Positions 44,401 to 55,274 of a DNA stretch of 64,000 nucleotides are shown here, piece by piece. The notes beneath the pieces are model-generated. The model was given only the letters and a program-made list of their open reading frames with translations, had not been told where the DNA came from and searched no databases. How positions within the stretch are numbered: position 1 is the first letter of the stretch; each line of letters opens with the position of its first letter. Position numbers and translations under genes: made by a program. The stretch lies in the NCBI GenBank assembly GCA_016271365.2, contig CM057456.1, forward strand, positions 1,399,309,001 through 1,399,373,000, written 5' to 3'. The DNA comes from Neoceratodus forsteri. Lineage: Eukaryota > Chordata > Ceratodontiformes > Ceratodontidae.

Positions 44401-44677
44401 CAGACAGCCCATCTGTGGGCTTCCCAAGCTGCTCCTGTGGCCTTGGCTCTCTCCGAGCAGGCCACAGCTAACAGACCACCCGACTGACCCCCGGACAGAT
44501 TCAGGTACGCACCGGACCTCCGAAACTCGTGGTTTTGAATGCCACTGTTTTGACTGGATGCCCAGTGGAGGAACCAGGCACTGACTGGCAGCTGTACTCC
44601 TTGGCTGATTTTCCAACGCCTGGTGCTTCCTGGTCTCAGGGAAATCTCTTTCTGTGCTTTGTTCTGGACTGAATTTT
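44401..44677 (+). repeat. second copy of one monomer plus its downstream block
   Basis: 44401-44497 is one more 101-bp unit, and 44498-44677 is nearly identical to 43688-43867 ('gattcaggtacgcaccgg' onward). The two copies of this 280-bp module lie about 810 bp apart and diverge immediately after 'ggactgaattttt'. This suggests either an internal duplication or recombination between two L2 5' ends. Confidence 0.8.
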
Positions 44678-45642
44678 TCGCCCCACCCCGCTCCCCCTCC
44701 TCCTCACAGTATTAAATAGACCCTTACTCCACCCCTTCCTCAGCCTAGCAGCAGATTGGTCACTCCACTGCTGCACATTTTCATGCTATTGGCCTCCCTG
44801 TCTTCAATACCTGACTTGACCCACTTTCTTACCGCCCCTTTTTAAAGCAGTCCCACCCACAGGATCCCACATTTCCTCTCAACCTTTTCTCCAGCCACTC
44901 CATCTAACTTCTCTCAATTACTGCTCTACCTGCCCTATTGTTAGGGACCTCACCCTAATTCGACTATATACCCTTTCAACTATAAACCAGCTTGCAGTTA
45001 AGCAGGCCAGCAACACCAAACTACCTTGGGGTGCAACCACCTACTACTACTCGTCACTACCTCTTTTGGCATTGCTGGTACCATACACGTCCTTTTGTTC
45101 TGCAAATTTTGGACTCCCCACTGTTCTGTCTAACCCTTTATGTGAATCCACTTTATTAACCCTCACTCTCCTTCTCTCCCTCAGCCGAGAAACTGTCGCC
45201 CAGGCTCTCAGCTCCTAAGCCGCGGGATTCCCGGCTACCGGGCGGTCGGCGCCTCTAGTCGATGCTCGACCGCAGACACGACCCAAGGCCCTACAAGGCA
45301 CGGCAACTGCCGCAGAACTTTTTCGACCGCCCCTCCCCACCTCCGCTGATTATTAAATACAGTAGCTCCTGCCAAAATATTAGTCCACGCCCTGGCGCAG
45401 TGCCCCACCAATAGAGACTTAGCTTGTGATCTCCTCTTCTCTATCCAGCCTACGGGATCCAACTCTCAGGGCCTCGCCTTACTAAAGCATAGGCTCTCCT
45501 TGGCTGTGCCTTCACCACTAAATATCTTTAATGCTATCAAATTTGGGTCGACCTGGATCGGAAAGCTACTGATAAGCTGCATTAATCCAGCAACCCCACT
45601 GGCCCCTGGGCTAATTGAGTGGCTCCTTTTTGAGGTACCATC
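44678..45642 (+). other. L2-B 5' untranslated region
   Basis: C/T-rich leader with a GC-rich patch near 45190-45350. No recognisable protein. The region precedes the leader frame at 45643. Confidence 0.5.
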
Positions 45643-45975
45643 ATGCCGGGCCCTATATGGCTCCTTTTACTGCCCCTTCTTCTGCTGATACCAGCTGCCC
45701 AGCATTGGACACCTGAACTACCATCATGTTTGGTCTACAATGGCACCTTGTGCTGTATACCTGACAACTTATCTTTAATTGCCTCCGTGATTCCAAGTAC
45801 CAATACCTCGAACCCTGCTCTTGGACCACACATACCAGTAGTACTTATAACACTCCCCACCACAAGGTCCACCTCCCACCACAGACTTCTATCTCCTCCC
45901 GCCTATTGTGGTAGGGGTACTAGCTCTTGCTACAACAGATCAGCTCTTCTATGGTGGCTACTTTCCAGTCCCTAA
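45643..45975 (+). CDS. L2-B leader frame with signal-peptide-like start
   Basis: A 110-codon frame starting 'MPGPIWLLLLPLLLLIPAAQ': a short N-terminus, eleven or so strongly hydrophobic residues, then 'AAQ', like a secretory signal peptide. The rest is Cys/Ser/Pro/Thr-rich with no known domain. It lies upstream of the 2A remnant and endonuclease in the place of the leader of L2-A. Leaders ending in 2A sites are known from some LINEs, where the short upstream product can act as a targeting signal. The frame stops before the 2A remnant, so in this copy the two are not joined. Whether it is translated is unknown. Confidence 0.45.
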   Translation: MPGPIWLLLLPLLLLIPAAQHWTPELPSCLVYNGTLCCIPDNLSLIASVIPSTNTSNPALGPHIPVVLITLPTTRSTSHHRLLSPPAYCGRGTSSCYNRSALLWWLLSSP

Positions 45976-46039
45976 AACATCAGATCTACTAGGCGGGAGA
46001 AAGGCAGGAATTACAAGCTTATAATTAGCTCTTAGAAAA

Positions 46040-46800
46040 ATCCTACTTATCCTCCTGCTTTGTTCAGGCAACGAGAACTCAACCTCGGCCCCCAGAAGCT
46101 ATTGCTTTGCCAGCAGAACTAGCAAATTTAAAAGGAATAAGCTTCTTGCATATTACGTATGTAGCCTCCTTAAAAGATAACCTTAATACAAACCTGGGTA
46201 AATCATACTTCTCCTGACATACTTGTGATTTCCGAAACTTGGCTTAGACCCAGCACCACTGATAGAGAAGTAAACATACCCAACTATGCCTTGTTCAGAG
46301 CTGATAGGCATGCCAGAGCAGGAGGGTAGCTATCTCGTTAAAGACAAATTTTCTGCCTCCTGCTTATCCTCGGCATCTATGTAGCGAATTGAATGCCTAA
46401 TTCTCAAAGTGGAAATTACACAGACTACTGCACTCTACGTAATAGGATGCTACAGACCACCGTCTGCTGTCCACAGCTTGTGTCATATCTAAGTGACAAG
46501 TTGGGACAGGGCTGCCAGAAAATATTATTTTAGGAGACCTCAACTTTGACTGGCTCTCTAACACAGCTGCCCCCCTTGCATCCTTCTGTGATGAACATGG
46601 GCTGACGCAACTTATTACTGAACCAACACGCCCAAACGTGAAGAACCCAAGTAAAAGTACACTTTTGGATGTGCTAATGGTGAGCAAACCTCATCTCTTC
46701 TCCCACGCTGATGTCTTCTTCTCAGACGCTAGCAACCATTGTTTTACTGCGGGAGTAAGATCCACCAACAACAGCACCCATCAGCAAGTTCTCTATGAAG
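46040..46800 (+). pseudogene. L2-B decayed 2A site and endonuclease
   Basis: Near 46040-46095 the sequence reads 'ILLILLLCSGNENSTSAP', a hydrophobic run and then what is left of G-N-I-E-x-N-P-G-P after small indels. Next 'DILVISETWLRPSTTDREVN' carries the catalytic glutamate (SETW), better kept than in L2-A. Then 'GDLNFDW' near 46535 and 'LLDVLMVSKPHLFSHADVFFSDASNHC' in frame 46638-46982. There the D of the S-D-H triad is N, which should abolish nicking. Stops lie throughout. Confidence 0.7.
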
Positions 46801-48900
46801 AGATCCAGGCGAACTTCAATGAACATGCCTACCTAAGCGAGCTTAAGTACTTCCCTGAGTGGCAAGATTTCTACCTGGCCAAAATGATTACGTCAGCTTA
46901 CAATATCTTCCACAACATTCTATCAAGGGCCCTTAATAAGTATGCTCCCTTATTAAAGTTCGAACAGGACCAAAACCTGTAAATGGTTCACCCTCAGATC
47001 AAGTCCTTGCTTCTAGAAAGAGATAAGCTCTGGAAAAAGCACATAGACTGAACACTGCAGAGGATTGGAACCAGTTCAGGAGACTACGAAATTTATGTAC
47101 CAAAACAATCAGAGAATGAAGACCACCTTCTTCAAATCCGAACTCGACTCTGCCACAAAGAGCCCAATCAAGCTCTGGAACACAATCAGTGATCTGCTAG
47201 GCCACTCCCCAGGAAATTCACTTCTGACCAAGATTACCTCTGGCAACTTGACTATAACCGAAAAGATGGATATACTTGATGCATTCAATAACCACTTTGC
47301 TACTGCAGGCATGGCATTTGATAACTCCCCTGCAAACATACTTGGCTCCCAGACTGCCAGTCAACTGCCTGAAACTCCGATAGCTTCGCCGCCTTTCTCA
47401 CTTCAACCTGCCACACTGAAAGAGGTAGAGGACCTCTTGCTTCAGCTGGATACTAGAAAAAGTGCTGGGGCCGACTCCCTTGACCCTTACTTCCTAAAAA
47501 TTGCCTACCACGTACTAGTGATACCCGTCACCCACCTTTTTAACTTATCCCTGTCTCAGGGCACCTTACCACCTATGGAGGACAGCACATGTCATACCAC
47601 TGTTCAAATCAGGTGACCGTGGTGATCTCAATAACTACAGGCCAATTTCCCTCCTTCCGGTCCTGTCCAAGCTCCTAGAAAATTGTAAATGCACAGCTGA
47701 GGACTCACCTTGAGTCTAGGGAACTGCTAAATCCTATGCAGTCAGATTCAGAGCTAAACATAGCACTATCTCAGCCCTCGCCAAAGTTACTAATGACTGG
47801 CAGCGTAATCTTGAGAGCAAAACTTTATTTGTGCTGTTTTCCTTGATCTAAGCAAGGCTTTCAACACCGTCGACCATAGTCTCTCCTCCAGCCCTTCAAA
47901 CCATGGTGTGGACCCCTCCTCTCGTTGGTTCACTGACTATTTTACAGGCGCCTTCAACAAGTTAAAGCCGAAGGAGGCCTGGCCCCTTAAAAACTCTGCA
48001 AGAGGGTACCTCAAGGTTCTATATTAGGGCCCTTACTTTTTGCAATCTACAATAATAACATCGACTACTGCATAAAAGAAGCCAACATCCATCTGTTTGC
48101 AGATGATAAAGTTCTCTACGTGAGTCGCCCAACACCTGAAGCTGCCTGCAATGACCTACAGTCAGAATTCAACCTTTTGCAAAGCCAACTCCTCCAAAAA
48201 AAGCTACTCCTTAATGCCAAAAAAACTAAAGCGATGGTCCTCTCTCCTTTTATCCGTACAGCTAACCCTGTGTCCAGTGGGTCAGTTCCCCAAATTACCA
48301 CAGTTCTAGGTGAAAAACTAGAATTTGTTACAAAATTCAAGTATCTGGGAGTTTGGATAGACCAAGACTCTCCTTCATTGAACATATAGGGACTTGCTAA
48401 AACGACTTCGGCAAAGGCTTGGACTGTTTTTTAGAATCAGCCAATTTTTCACCAGAGATGCCAAGAAACAACTGGTCCAATCCATTTTCCTATCATTGGT
48501 TGATTACGCTGACTTCCTCTACAGCCAATGCCCCAACTCTTACATGGCTAAACTGGACACACTCTACCATGAGCACTGAGGTTTATAACGCGACTCCCTT
48601 GAGCACACATCACTGCACCCTATATGCGGCAGTGGGATGGACATCACTAAGTTCAGGTGCCACAGAACGCCGCTCTCTGGACCTATAGAGCCATCTCTAA
48701 TAAGCTGCCTTACTATATCTCCTGCTGTCTTCCCCTGAGTATAATTAGGAATCGTGTTAAGAAGTTACTCAGCTATTACACTTAAAAGTACCCAAAGCAA
48801 AATCCGCTCGGCAGGGCAGCCATAAACCGTACTACCTACCTTATGGAGCGATCTACAAAAAACCCTCAAATTAAGCACTCTAATCGGTATAAATGCTTTC
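46801..48900 (+). pseudogene. L2-B reverse transcriptase
   Basis: Linker frames (46638-46982, 47065-47616) contain 'LDAFNNHFATAGMAF' and 'LDTRKSAGADSLDPYFLKIA'. The RT follows: 'DLNNYRPISLLPVLSKLLE' near 47630, 'VFLDLSKAFNTVDHS' near 47845 with N for the second position of AFD, a frameshifted PQGS block near 48010, and 'HLFADDKVLYVS' near 48095 (catalytic ADD). 'FKYLGVWIDQD', 'RLGLFFRISQFFTRDAKKQL' and the degraded C-terminus follow near 48600-48900. Aligns block by block with L2-A. Confidence 0.75.
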
Positions 48901-49603
48901 AAGATGCTTTATTTCCATACAATCAGAGAAGTATGTAACTGCTTCACCCACTCAGACCCAGTACTGGTATATATCCACGCCTAGACCCAATTTTAAGTAC
49001 AGCCCCCCAAGCTTGCTCCTCACCAGCCTAATTGTTCTCTGCTTATCCCCTGTCTTATCAACACTAGGCCCATCCATCCCCTTATTCTTCTTCCTTTCCC
49101 AACCTCGGATAGGAGCTCACTACCCTAGGTTGTGACATCCTACCATGCCCGTACTATAGCATTCAATCCGGGGCTCACACATACTCCATTTCTCCATCCA
49201 CCTTCTCTACATCCAGCTTTACCAACTCCTTTCTGTGCACCGTGCCCTCTAGCCTTTCTCCCCTACTTCCCCCTCTCTTCCCCCCTACCTTCACCTCTAC
49301 CTGGTGTATAGTTTAATTTTTTTCTTCCGTTACTTCCTCCTGCAACCTTAGATAATCTGCTTTATCTTCCTATAGACACTTCTATGTATGTAAATACCGT
49401 GTAATCTGTACAATATCTGTATAATTCTATGTACATATGAACTTCTTTTTCTTCCTCTCTGTAAAGAGTATTATCTGTATTGCCTTGTAAATACCTGTGT
49501 TGACCTGTATATACAATTGTTCATGCTCTACCCAGGTCCATCTTGCAAATGAGCTTCTGCTCAACGATGAACGCCTGGTTAAATAAAGACTTGATTGACT
49601 GAT
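48901..49603 (+). other. L2-B 3' UTR, hairpin and simple tail
   Basis: Pyrimidine-rich UTR ending in hairpin gagc-ttct-gctc at 49551-49562. Its outer arms are 'catcttg'/'caacgatg' and 'ccagg'/'cctgg'. The 'ttgattgactgattgattc' tail follows. Compared with L2-A the outer arm changed on both sides and still pairs. Confidence 0.65.
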
Positions 49604-50625
49604 TGATTCAAAGTACTGTAAATTCTAAAACCATCTTCAGAAGAAACTTAGCATTAGTTCATAAGGACAACCTGTCCTTGTGAAAAAACAGATAAAGCCC
49701 CTAACACATCAGGGCCTGAAACTCAGAAATCCTTCCAGCAGAAGTAACAACAACTAAAAATAACACTTTCCATGACAGAAAGTGTAGCTCACAACTAGCG
49801 GCATGTTCAAAGGGAGGCAATGTGAGCTTCTCTAAAACAAACAAAAGGTCCCAAGGTGGGATGGGATCCTGGATGGGGGACTTCAAGAGCAAAATGCCCC
49901 GTAGGAAGGTATGGGGAAGATCCAGCTGGGCAATGTTGTTCCCCTCAATAGGCACATGGTAGGTTGAAATGGCAAACAAGTGCACCTTGAGTGAAGAGTA
50001 GTGGAGTCCTGCATCAGATAAAGAGAGGAGATACTCTAATAATGAGTACACCAAGTCGGTGAACGGGTCCAGGCGCTGAGCACTGGTCCAGATGCCAAGC
50101 AGTGGCCCAGACCCCAAACCGCTTCCATTTCATAGCGTAGGCTACCCTAGTGAAAGATTTCCTGGCTATCACTAGTACGTCCACTACTCTGGGTGAGACT
50201 CTGAATCTGGAGACAGCTAGGTCTGCAGGAGCCATGCATGGAGATGCAGGGATCTGAGATCTGGATGGACCAGAGAGCAAGTCTGATAGAAAGGGTAGGT
50301 AAAGTTCCATCGCCAGTTGCTGGAGCAGTGGGAACCATATCTGGCAAGTGCTACAAGACCATATCTGTGCCCTCCGACTGCAGCTTGAGTAGAAACCACT
50401 GCAGTGGATGAAAGAAAGGGAATGTGTAAAGGATCCTCCCAGTCCAAGACAGGGACAATGCATCTCGCCACAAAAAACAGGCCCTGGATCTAGCGAGCAG
50501 AAACTGGGCAGTTTCACGTTGGATGGGGAGGCAAACCGATCCAATTCTGGTTGGCCCCATCTGGCAAAATGATCTTCTGCCACTGAAGGATTAAGTTCTC
50601 ATTCATGGGCCCTGCAGCGAGACAG
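49604..50625 (-). pseudogene. DIRS-D tyrosine recombinase, N-terminal part
   Basis: Frames 50583-50014 and 50117-49701 cover the linker ('LDRFASPSNVKLPSFCSL', the WxxPEIDLFAS-type block), 'VIARKSFTRVAYAMKWKRFGVW', 'LKVHLFAISTYHVP' and box I in 'VTSAGRISEFQALM'. The catalytic arginine (R of RISE) is kept even though the preceding residue is G. The gene runs into L2-B at 49604 and continues at 42885. Confidence 0.78.
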
Positions 50626-50629
50626 ACTT

Positions 50630-51189
50630 AGGCTGTCGGCCAGAGTCTACTGAACGCCTGGGGCGTGGACTGCCAATGACTGTCCACTGCCCATGCCCAC
50701 ACTGTCACAGATTCCCTGCAGAGGGGATAGGAATGAGCCCCCCCCCCCCACTTGTTCATGTAAAAAAAAAATAAAATAAAAAAAAAATTGACACGTTTTC
50801 GGTCTGTGTCCTGACAGAAAGGCACGGAGAGCATACAGAATCACCCTCATCTCCAGAACACTGATATGGAGGTGAAGCTCATATTGGGCCCAGGATTCCT
50901 GAGTCTGGAGAGCTCCCAGATGAGCTCCCCAGCATTAACCTGATGCATCTGTGGTCAGGATTTGTCTAGGTGTTCCTTCCAGAGACAAACTCCTCTGGAG
51001 AGGTTGGAGAAATTCAACCACCATGTCAGTGTCTGCTTGACTGAATTGGACACCAAGACAGGCTGGTCCAGGCCATCCGATCGTTGATTCCACTGAACTC
51101 TCGGGTTCTACTGAAGCACTCTCATGTAAAGCCTGGCTAGTGGGACCATGGCGACAGCTGACAGCTCTGGATGGTACTTGGCGAGCCAA
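50630..51189 (-). pseudogene. DIRS-D RNase H domain
   Basis: Frame 51189-50935 ends 'GTPRQILTTDASG', the first catalytic aspartate. Past a stop, 'GELIWELSRLRNPGP' and 'LHISVLEMRVILYALRAFL' (glutamate block) follow near 50860. A poly-A-like run at 50761-50788 and a C run at 50740-50748 disrupt the 'TDN' block. Clearly defective. Confidence 0.65.
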
Positions 51190-51322
51190 GGAGAGCTGTC
51201 GAGTATGCGTCTGAAGGGGCTCTGCTCTGTCCTAGGGGACGAAAGCTTTTCCTTGGGCCATGTCCAAAATTGCCCTATGTACTGCAGCTGTTGACTTGGC
51301 CTGGGGGAGGACTTGGGGAGAA

Positions 51323-52011
51323 TCAGGGTGATCCCCAGGACCTGAAATAGAGAGAGAAGGTGACCTGCATGGTATCCAGTAGCTGGTCCCTGGAGGAAGC
51401 AGTTAGGAGCCAATCGTTGAGGTAGGGGAAGACATAGTGTCCCTGCCTTCTGAGATTCGCAGCCACTACTGCAAGACATTTGGTGAACACTCTGGGTGCC
51501 AAGGACAGGTTGAAAGGCAGAGCCCTGAATTGATAGTGGCGTCCCTGGAAGCGGAAGCAGGGGAACCTCCTATGCGGTTGGAATATCAGAATGTAAAGGT
51601 GTGTGTCCTGCATGTCCAGGGAGCATAACCAATCCCCTTGATGGAGTAGAGGAAGCAGACCTATCAGGGTGACCATCCTGAAATTTTTGTATTCTGTGTA
51701 TTGATTCAAGTTGCTGAGGTTTAGTGTTAAATACAAGTCCCCGGTTTTTTTTGGCACTAGAAAGAAGTGGGAATAAAACCCCTTCCCTTGTTGTGCCAGG
51801 GGGCAGGCACTATGGCCCTGTTTTGTAGGAGAGCCTGGATTTCCTCTGCGATTAGAGTGTTGTGGGCCTGGGAGTAAAGAGACTGAACCGGACAACTGTC
51901 TGGAGGAACCTCGGTGAATTCAAGAGTGTGCCCTCTCTCGATAAGTTGCAGAATCCACTGATCTGTTATCTGACGCCACCCTTCTGTGTGCAAGGAAAAC
52001 TGACACCCCAC
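51323..52011 (-). pseudogene. DIRS-D reverse transcriptase
   Basis: Frame 51895-51323 contains 'KGFYSHFFLVPKKTGDLYLTLNLSNLNQY', 'WLCSLDMQDTHLYILI' (first Asp kept) and 'FRALPFNLSLAPRVFTKCL'. 'VFPYLNDWLLTAS' has YLND instead of YLDD, so a catalytic aspartate is lost. The N-terminal part 'ITDQWILQLIERGHTLEFTEVP' is in frame 52011-51757. Catalytically dead. Confidence 0.82.
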
Positions 52012-52019
52012 AGCCTCCC

Positions 52020-53330
52020 CTAAGGCTGCAGTTGGGGGAGAGGGGGTTCGGGTAATGAGTCAGTAGAGGGAGTGCAGGCTGGGAGGTTCTGGGGTTCTAG
52101 GAGCTGAACCTCCAGTGGCAGGAGTGGAGGCCTTTCACTTGAAACCTGCCCTCTGCAGCTGCTGTCCTCTTCTTGGCTGTCTAGCATTCCTCCGAAAGGA
52201 CTGCTTGGAGTACTGTTAGGTTGAGACTTGCACATTGTCTGTACAGATCAAATGGCCTTTCCAGATTCCTGTAACTGGGTGAGGATATTCTGAGAATCCT
52301 CACCGAACAGGACCGTCCCTCTGAAGGGAGCATCCATAATCTTGGATTGGATGTCCGGGGCAAATCTGGACACTCTCAGCCAAGAGTTCCAGCGGATACA
52401 AACTGCTGACACAGTGGCCCTACCCGCCATGTCCAGAGTATCATAGAATGACTTAAGGATGTGTTTACAGACATCCGAGGATGACTATAGTACAGCCATC
52501 AGCAGCTCTACCCACCCTGGGTAGCCTGGCACAGCTTGGGCAACCTCCAGTGCCGTGTCCCACAAAGCACTCTGGTACTGGACGGACCACATGGGCAAGG
52601 ATGTTTTGAGAGCGAACGGCACAAGTAGCAAAGGAGTACACCTTTCTGGCCAGATAAACTGCTTGGAGTCTTTATCTGGTGGTTGCATACTTATGTGTCA
52701 AGGGCATCTGGATCGGTCGTGTGCAGTGTTAATCACGACTGAGTCCACCTCCGGTTGGTCCCCATAAAAAGGGTCTTCCCTAGGAATGGTATATAGCCAG
52801 TCCGATTTCTTGGAGACTGCTGACATTGAAAAGGGGCACTTCCAAACCAGCTTATTGACATCCTTGTAGGACTCGACCATAGGAGGGACAACCAAGGGCA
52901 AGGTGTCTTTTTTCCTAAGAAAGGTGGTCAGCCGCTTTCGCTCTGGATCCAGCTATTCCGTATCCCAGCTGTTCAGCTGCTGGATGTGATGCATCACATC
53001 CATAAATGTAGGGTCACTGGGCAGGGAACGAGGAGCGTCTCTACCACCTTCGGGCTCCGACAGCAGGTCAGAGTCCCCCCGACTGGAGGAACAGGAGGAA
53101 TCCCTGTCCGAATCCCACTAATCTGGTGAAGGGAAAGGTGACCGTGGATACAAGGTCAGGGGGGTGGGTGATGTCTCCGTCTGGTGTCGGGGTAGGTATC
53201 CGAGGAGACGGAGTAGGTGGCCAGGTTGGGGCCTTGTCCGGGGGTGATCCCTGGGGAATTGGCTTGACAGGTGCCCTGGGAGCATCCTTATCTTTAAAAT
53301 AGGTCCACCATGCCACTGTTTTTGAAGAAA
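52020..53330 (-). pseudogene. DIRS-D gag-like region
   Basis: Frames 53316-53068, 52901-52698, 52688-52485 and 52430-52248 make up a gag-like region: a proline-rich start, then 'YQSALWDTALEVAQA' (matching 'YQKSIWDIVLELTKQ' of DIRS-A) and 'NSWLRVSRFAPDIQSKIMDAPFRGTVLFGED', the conserved WLR...LFG segment. No zinc finger is visible. Function inferred by position. Confidence 0.6.
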
Positions 53331-53439
53331 ATAATAAAGCAAGGGTAATACAGTAAAAATGGTAGTCAACTAGCTGAAGGCATCTACAGAGGTCCGATTT
53401 GTGTGGTCAATGGTGGGAAAAGAACTGGGGATGGGCTGG

Positions 53440-53601
53440 AGGATCACTCTTTTTATACCATACATGACGTTGGGGGAAGGCCGACGTAGGGGGTGGTTCC
53501 CCACTGTATACTGCTAGCTAGAAGTTTTCCGTGGGGTCCTGGCACCTGCCAGCTTCAGTCCTAATGGTATTACCTGCTGCAAGAGAGAATCTCGAAGTAA
53601 G
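53440..53601. repeat. DIRS-D right terminus and inverted repeat
   Basis: Pairs with 41948-42180. The outer end 'ctgcaagagagaatctcgaa' is also represented in the internal complementary region. It contains the sense TATA box at 53451-53457. Confidence 0.86.
53451..53457 (-). promoter_or_regulatory. TATA box for DIRS-D transcription
   Basis: Reads 'tataaaa' on the minus strand, upstream of gag. The segment after it ('cagcccatccccagttctt') is shared with the left terminus. It fits the expected promoter inside the upstream terminal repeat. Confidence 0.55.
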
Positions 53602-54804
53602 ATCTCATTTTCAGAATGTGTAAGGCTGAGCAAAGCAGGTTTTTTTTATTTTTGGTTACCAAGTTTTATGATTCCCTCTCTAATAGGACCCCCCCTCACT
53701 AATGATGTACATCTGGAAGCTAAAATCTGAATTTCATTCTCCCAGGAAAGAACAATGTTTTGTTACTTAGCTGTAACCATAGATCTTTTCGAGAATCTGC
53801 TCGCCATACATATTTAACTTTAAGCCATCAGCATGAAGAGCACTTAGAAACCTTTGCCTAGCTGAAACCACCATGTTGATGTATTCGTCGGTGCTGCCTA
53901 TGTAACGTGGGCAGCCTCAGCTACACAAAAGTCCCCAAGTGGTCCTAGTGCCAACAGTTCAACAGGCATGGTTCAATGGAGAAAAAAAAAAAAAGTCAGG
54001 CTGCTAAGAGACTAGTCCTGGCACCATGGCAGAGGAACACGCACAGTATGAAGGTAAAAAACAACCTTTACCTTCAGAGGATCTAACACCATCATAAAGG
54101 ACATATTCAAAGTCTTACAATACTGCAAGAAGGTTTTATTTCCAGTTTAAACAACAGTGCAGCAGCCCCACATGCCAAGGGTCCTTTTTGATGGTGCCAG
54201 ACCCAATTGAGTGTCTGGCTTCACCTTTGTGCTAAGGTTCTATAGAGAGAGAGAGAGAGGTCCTCAAAGAAGATCTTAAGATCATCATATCTCCCAGATA
54301 TATTCCATTAGTGTACTTAACCTGTTGGAAACAGAACATCAGGAATATTCGGCTACTGAAAGCCTCATATATCTACAGCCAGAAAATGGCTGTAACTGCA
54401 AAGTACAGTGATGCAGGATGCCACATTTCATAGTGCTGTATGTTCAGTAACTGCAAAGGGGCCATATATTAGCACAATTTAATGGTCAGCTGTTTGTCAG
54501 CTTATCTCTTCTCAAGACAGCACTAATTGGTAACTGCAAATGCACATGCATGTGAAAATGTGGTAAAAGAGAATGCCACAGTAAGACCTGGGACACAATA
54601 ATATATTAAAGTTGAAAATAAAGTACCTTAAAAGTGTAGGTTCTGGCATTCCAGGTTCTGCACCTCTCCTGAATCCTGAAATCAAGGGAATTGATGCACG
54701 TTAACTGAAAGGAACTGGAGTAAAATAAGTTTGTTTGCATGCTGCCATCCCCAGGAACCTCATTCCCAATGAATCCCATGGGACTATTGTGTTGAAACAG
54801 TAAA
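53602..54804. other. unassigned DNA
   Basis: No gene seen. Contains a GA repeat near 54246-54260. The block 53757-53815 ('gttacttagctgtaaccata', 'tcttttcgagaatctgctcg') resembles DIRS-D termini and may be another DIRS end. Confidence 0.4.
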
Positions 54805-54836
54805 GTACTTACCGTAACTTTTCATCTTCTACAGTA
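54805..54836. repeat. DIRS-like left end remnant (first part)
   Basis: 'gtacttaccgtaacttttca' has the same 'acttaccgtaac' as the DIRS-D left end. CR1-D begins right after it. The remnant appears to continue at 57596. Confidence 0.5.
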
Positions 54837-55274
54837 TAGAAACATAGTAACATAGAAGTTGACGGCAGATAAGGACCGCAAGTCTGCAAGGCCTATCCAG
54901 TCTGGCCATTTTTTCTATCTTATGAATGTGCCATAGGTCTTTACTCTGTCAACAGCCTATCTATTCATACTCATCTGTGTAGTTCCCCTTATGCCTATCC
55001 CATGCCTGTTTGAAGCCCTGCACTGTATTCATATCCACCACTTCCTGAGGTAGGCCGTTCCATGTATCCACCACCCTTTCTGTGAAAAAGAACTTCCCCA
55101 CATTACCCCTTAATCGGCCTCCCTCTAATCTCATGCTGTGTCCTCTTGTCCTGCTATTTTCTTATATTGAAACATGTTAGACCTCGTTCACCTTGTTAAT
55201 GCCCTTAAGATGTTTGAATGTTTGACCATATCACCTCTCCTCCTCTTGCTCTAGGGTATACATATTGAGCTCCA

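Larger units (their letters stand above)
42886..49603 (+). mobile_element. L2-type LINE (L2-B) with tandem 5' monomers
   Basis: A 6.7 kb L2 element, the longest in the window, inserted in the DIRS-D recombinase gene. It begins directly at the DIRS break with the 101-bp tandem array (to 43687). A 5' region follows that repeats one monomer plus its downstream block (44401-44677). Then come a GC-rich leader, a signal-peptide-like frame (45643-45975), a decayed 2A site (about 46070), endonuclease, RT and 3' hairpin with a 'gattgactgattgattc' tail. Because the DIRS sequence abuts the array, the array is part of the LINE and not a host satellite. Confidence 0.78.
41948..53601 (-). mobile_element. 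DIRS-type retrotransposon (DIRS-D), split by L2-B
   Basis: A fourth DIRS element, about 4.9 kb without its insertion. Left terminus 41948-42180 pairs with right terminus 53440-53601, and the internal complementary region lies near 42278-42360. The minus strand reads gag (53316-52020), RT (52011-51323), RNase H (51189-50630) and recombinase (50260-49604, then 42885-42439). L2-B sits inside the recombinase gene. 'tgattca' at 42879-42885 and 49604-49610 flanks it. RT has a changed catalytic site, so the element was probably dead before or soon after L2-B landed. Confidence 0.87.
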
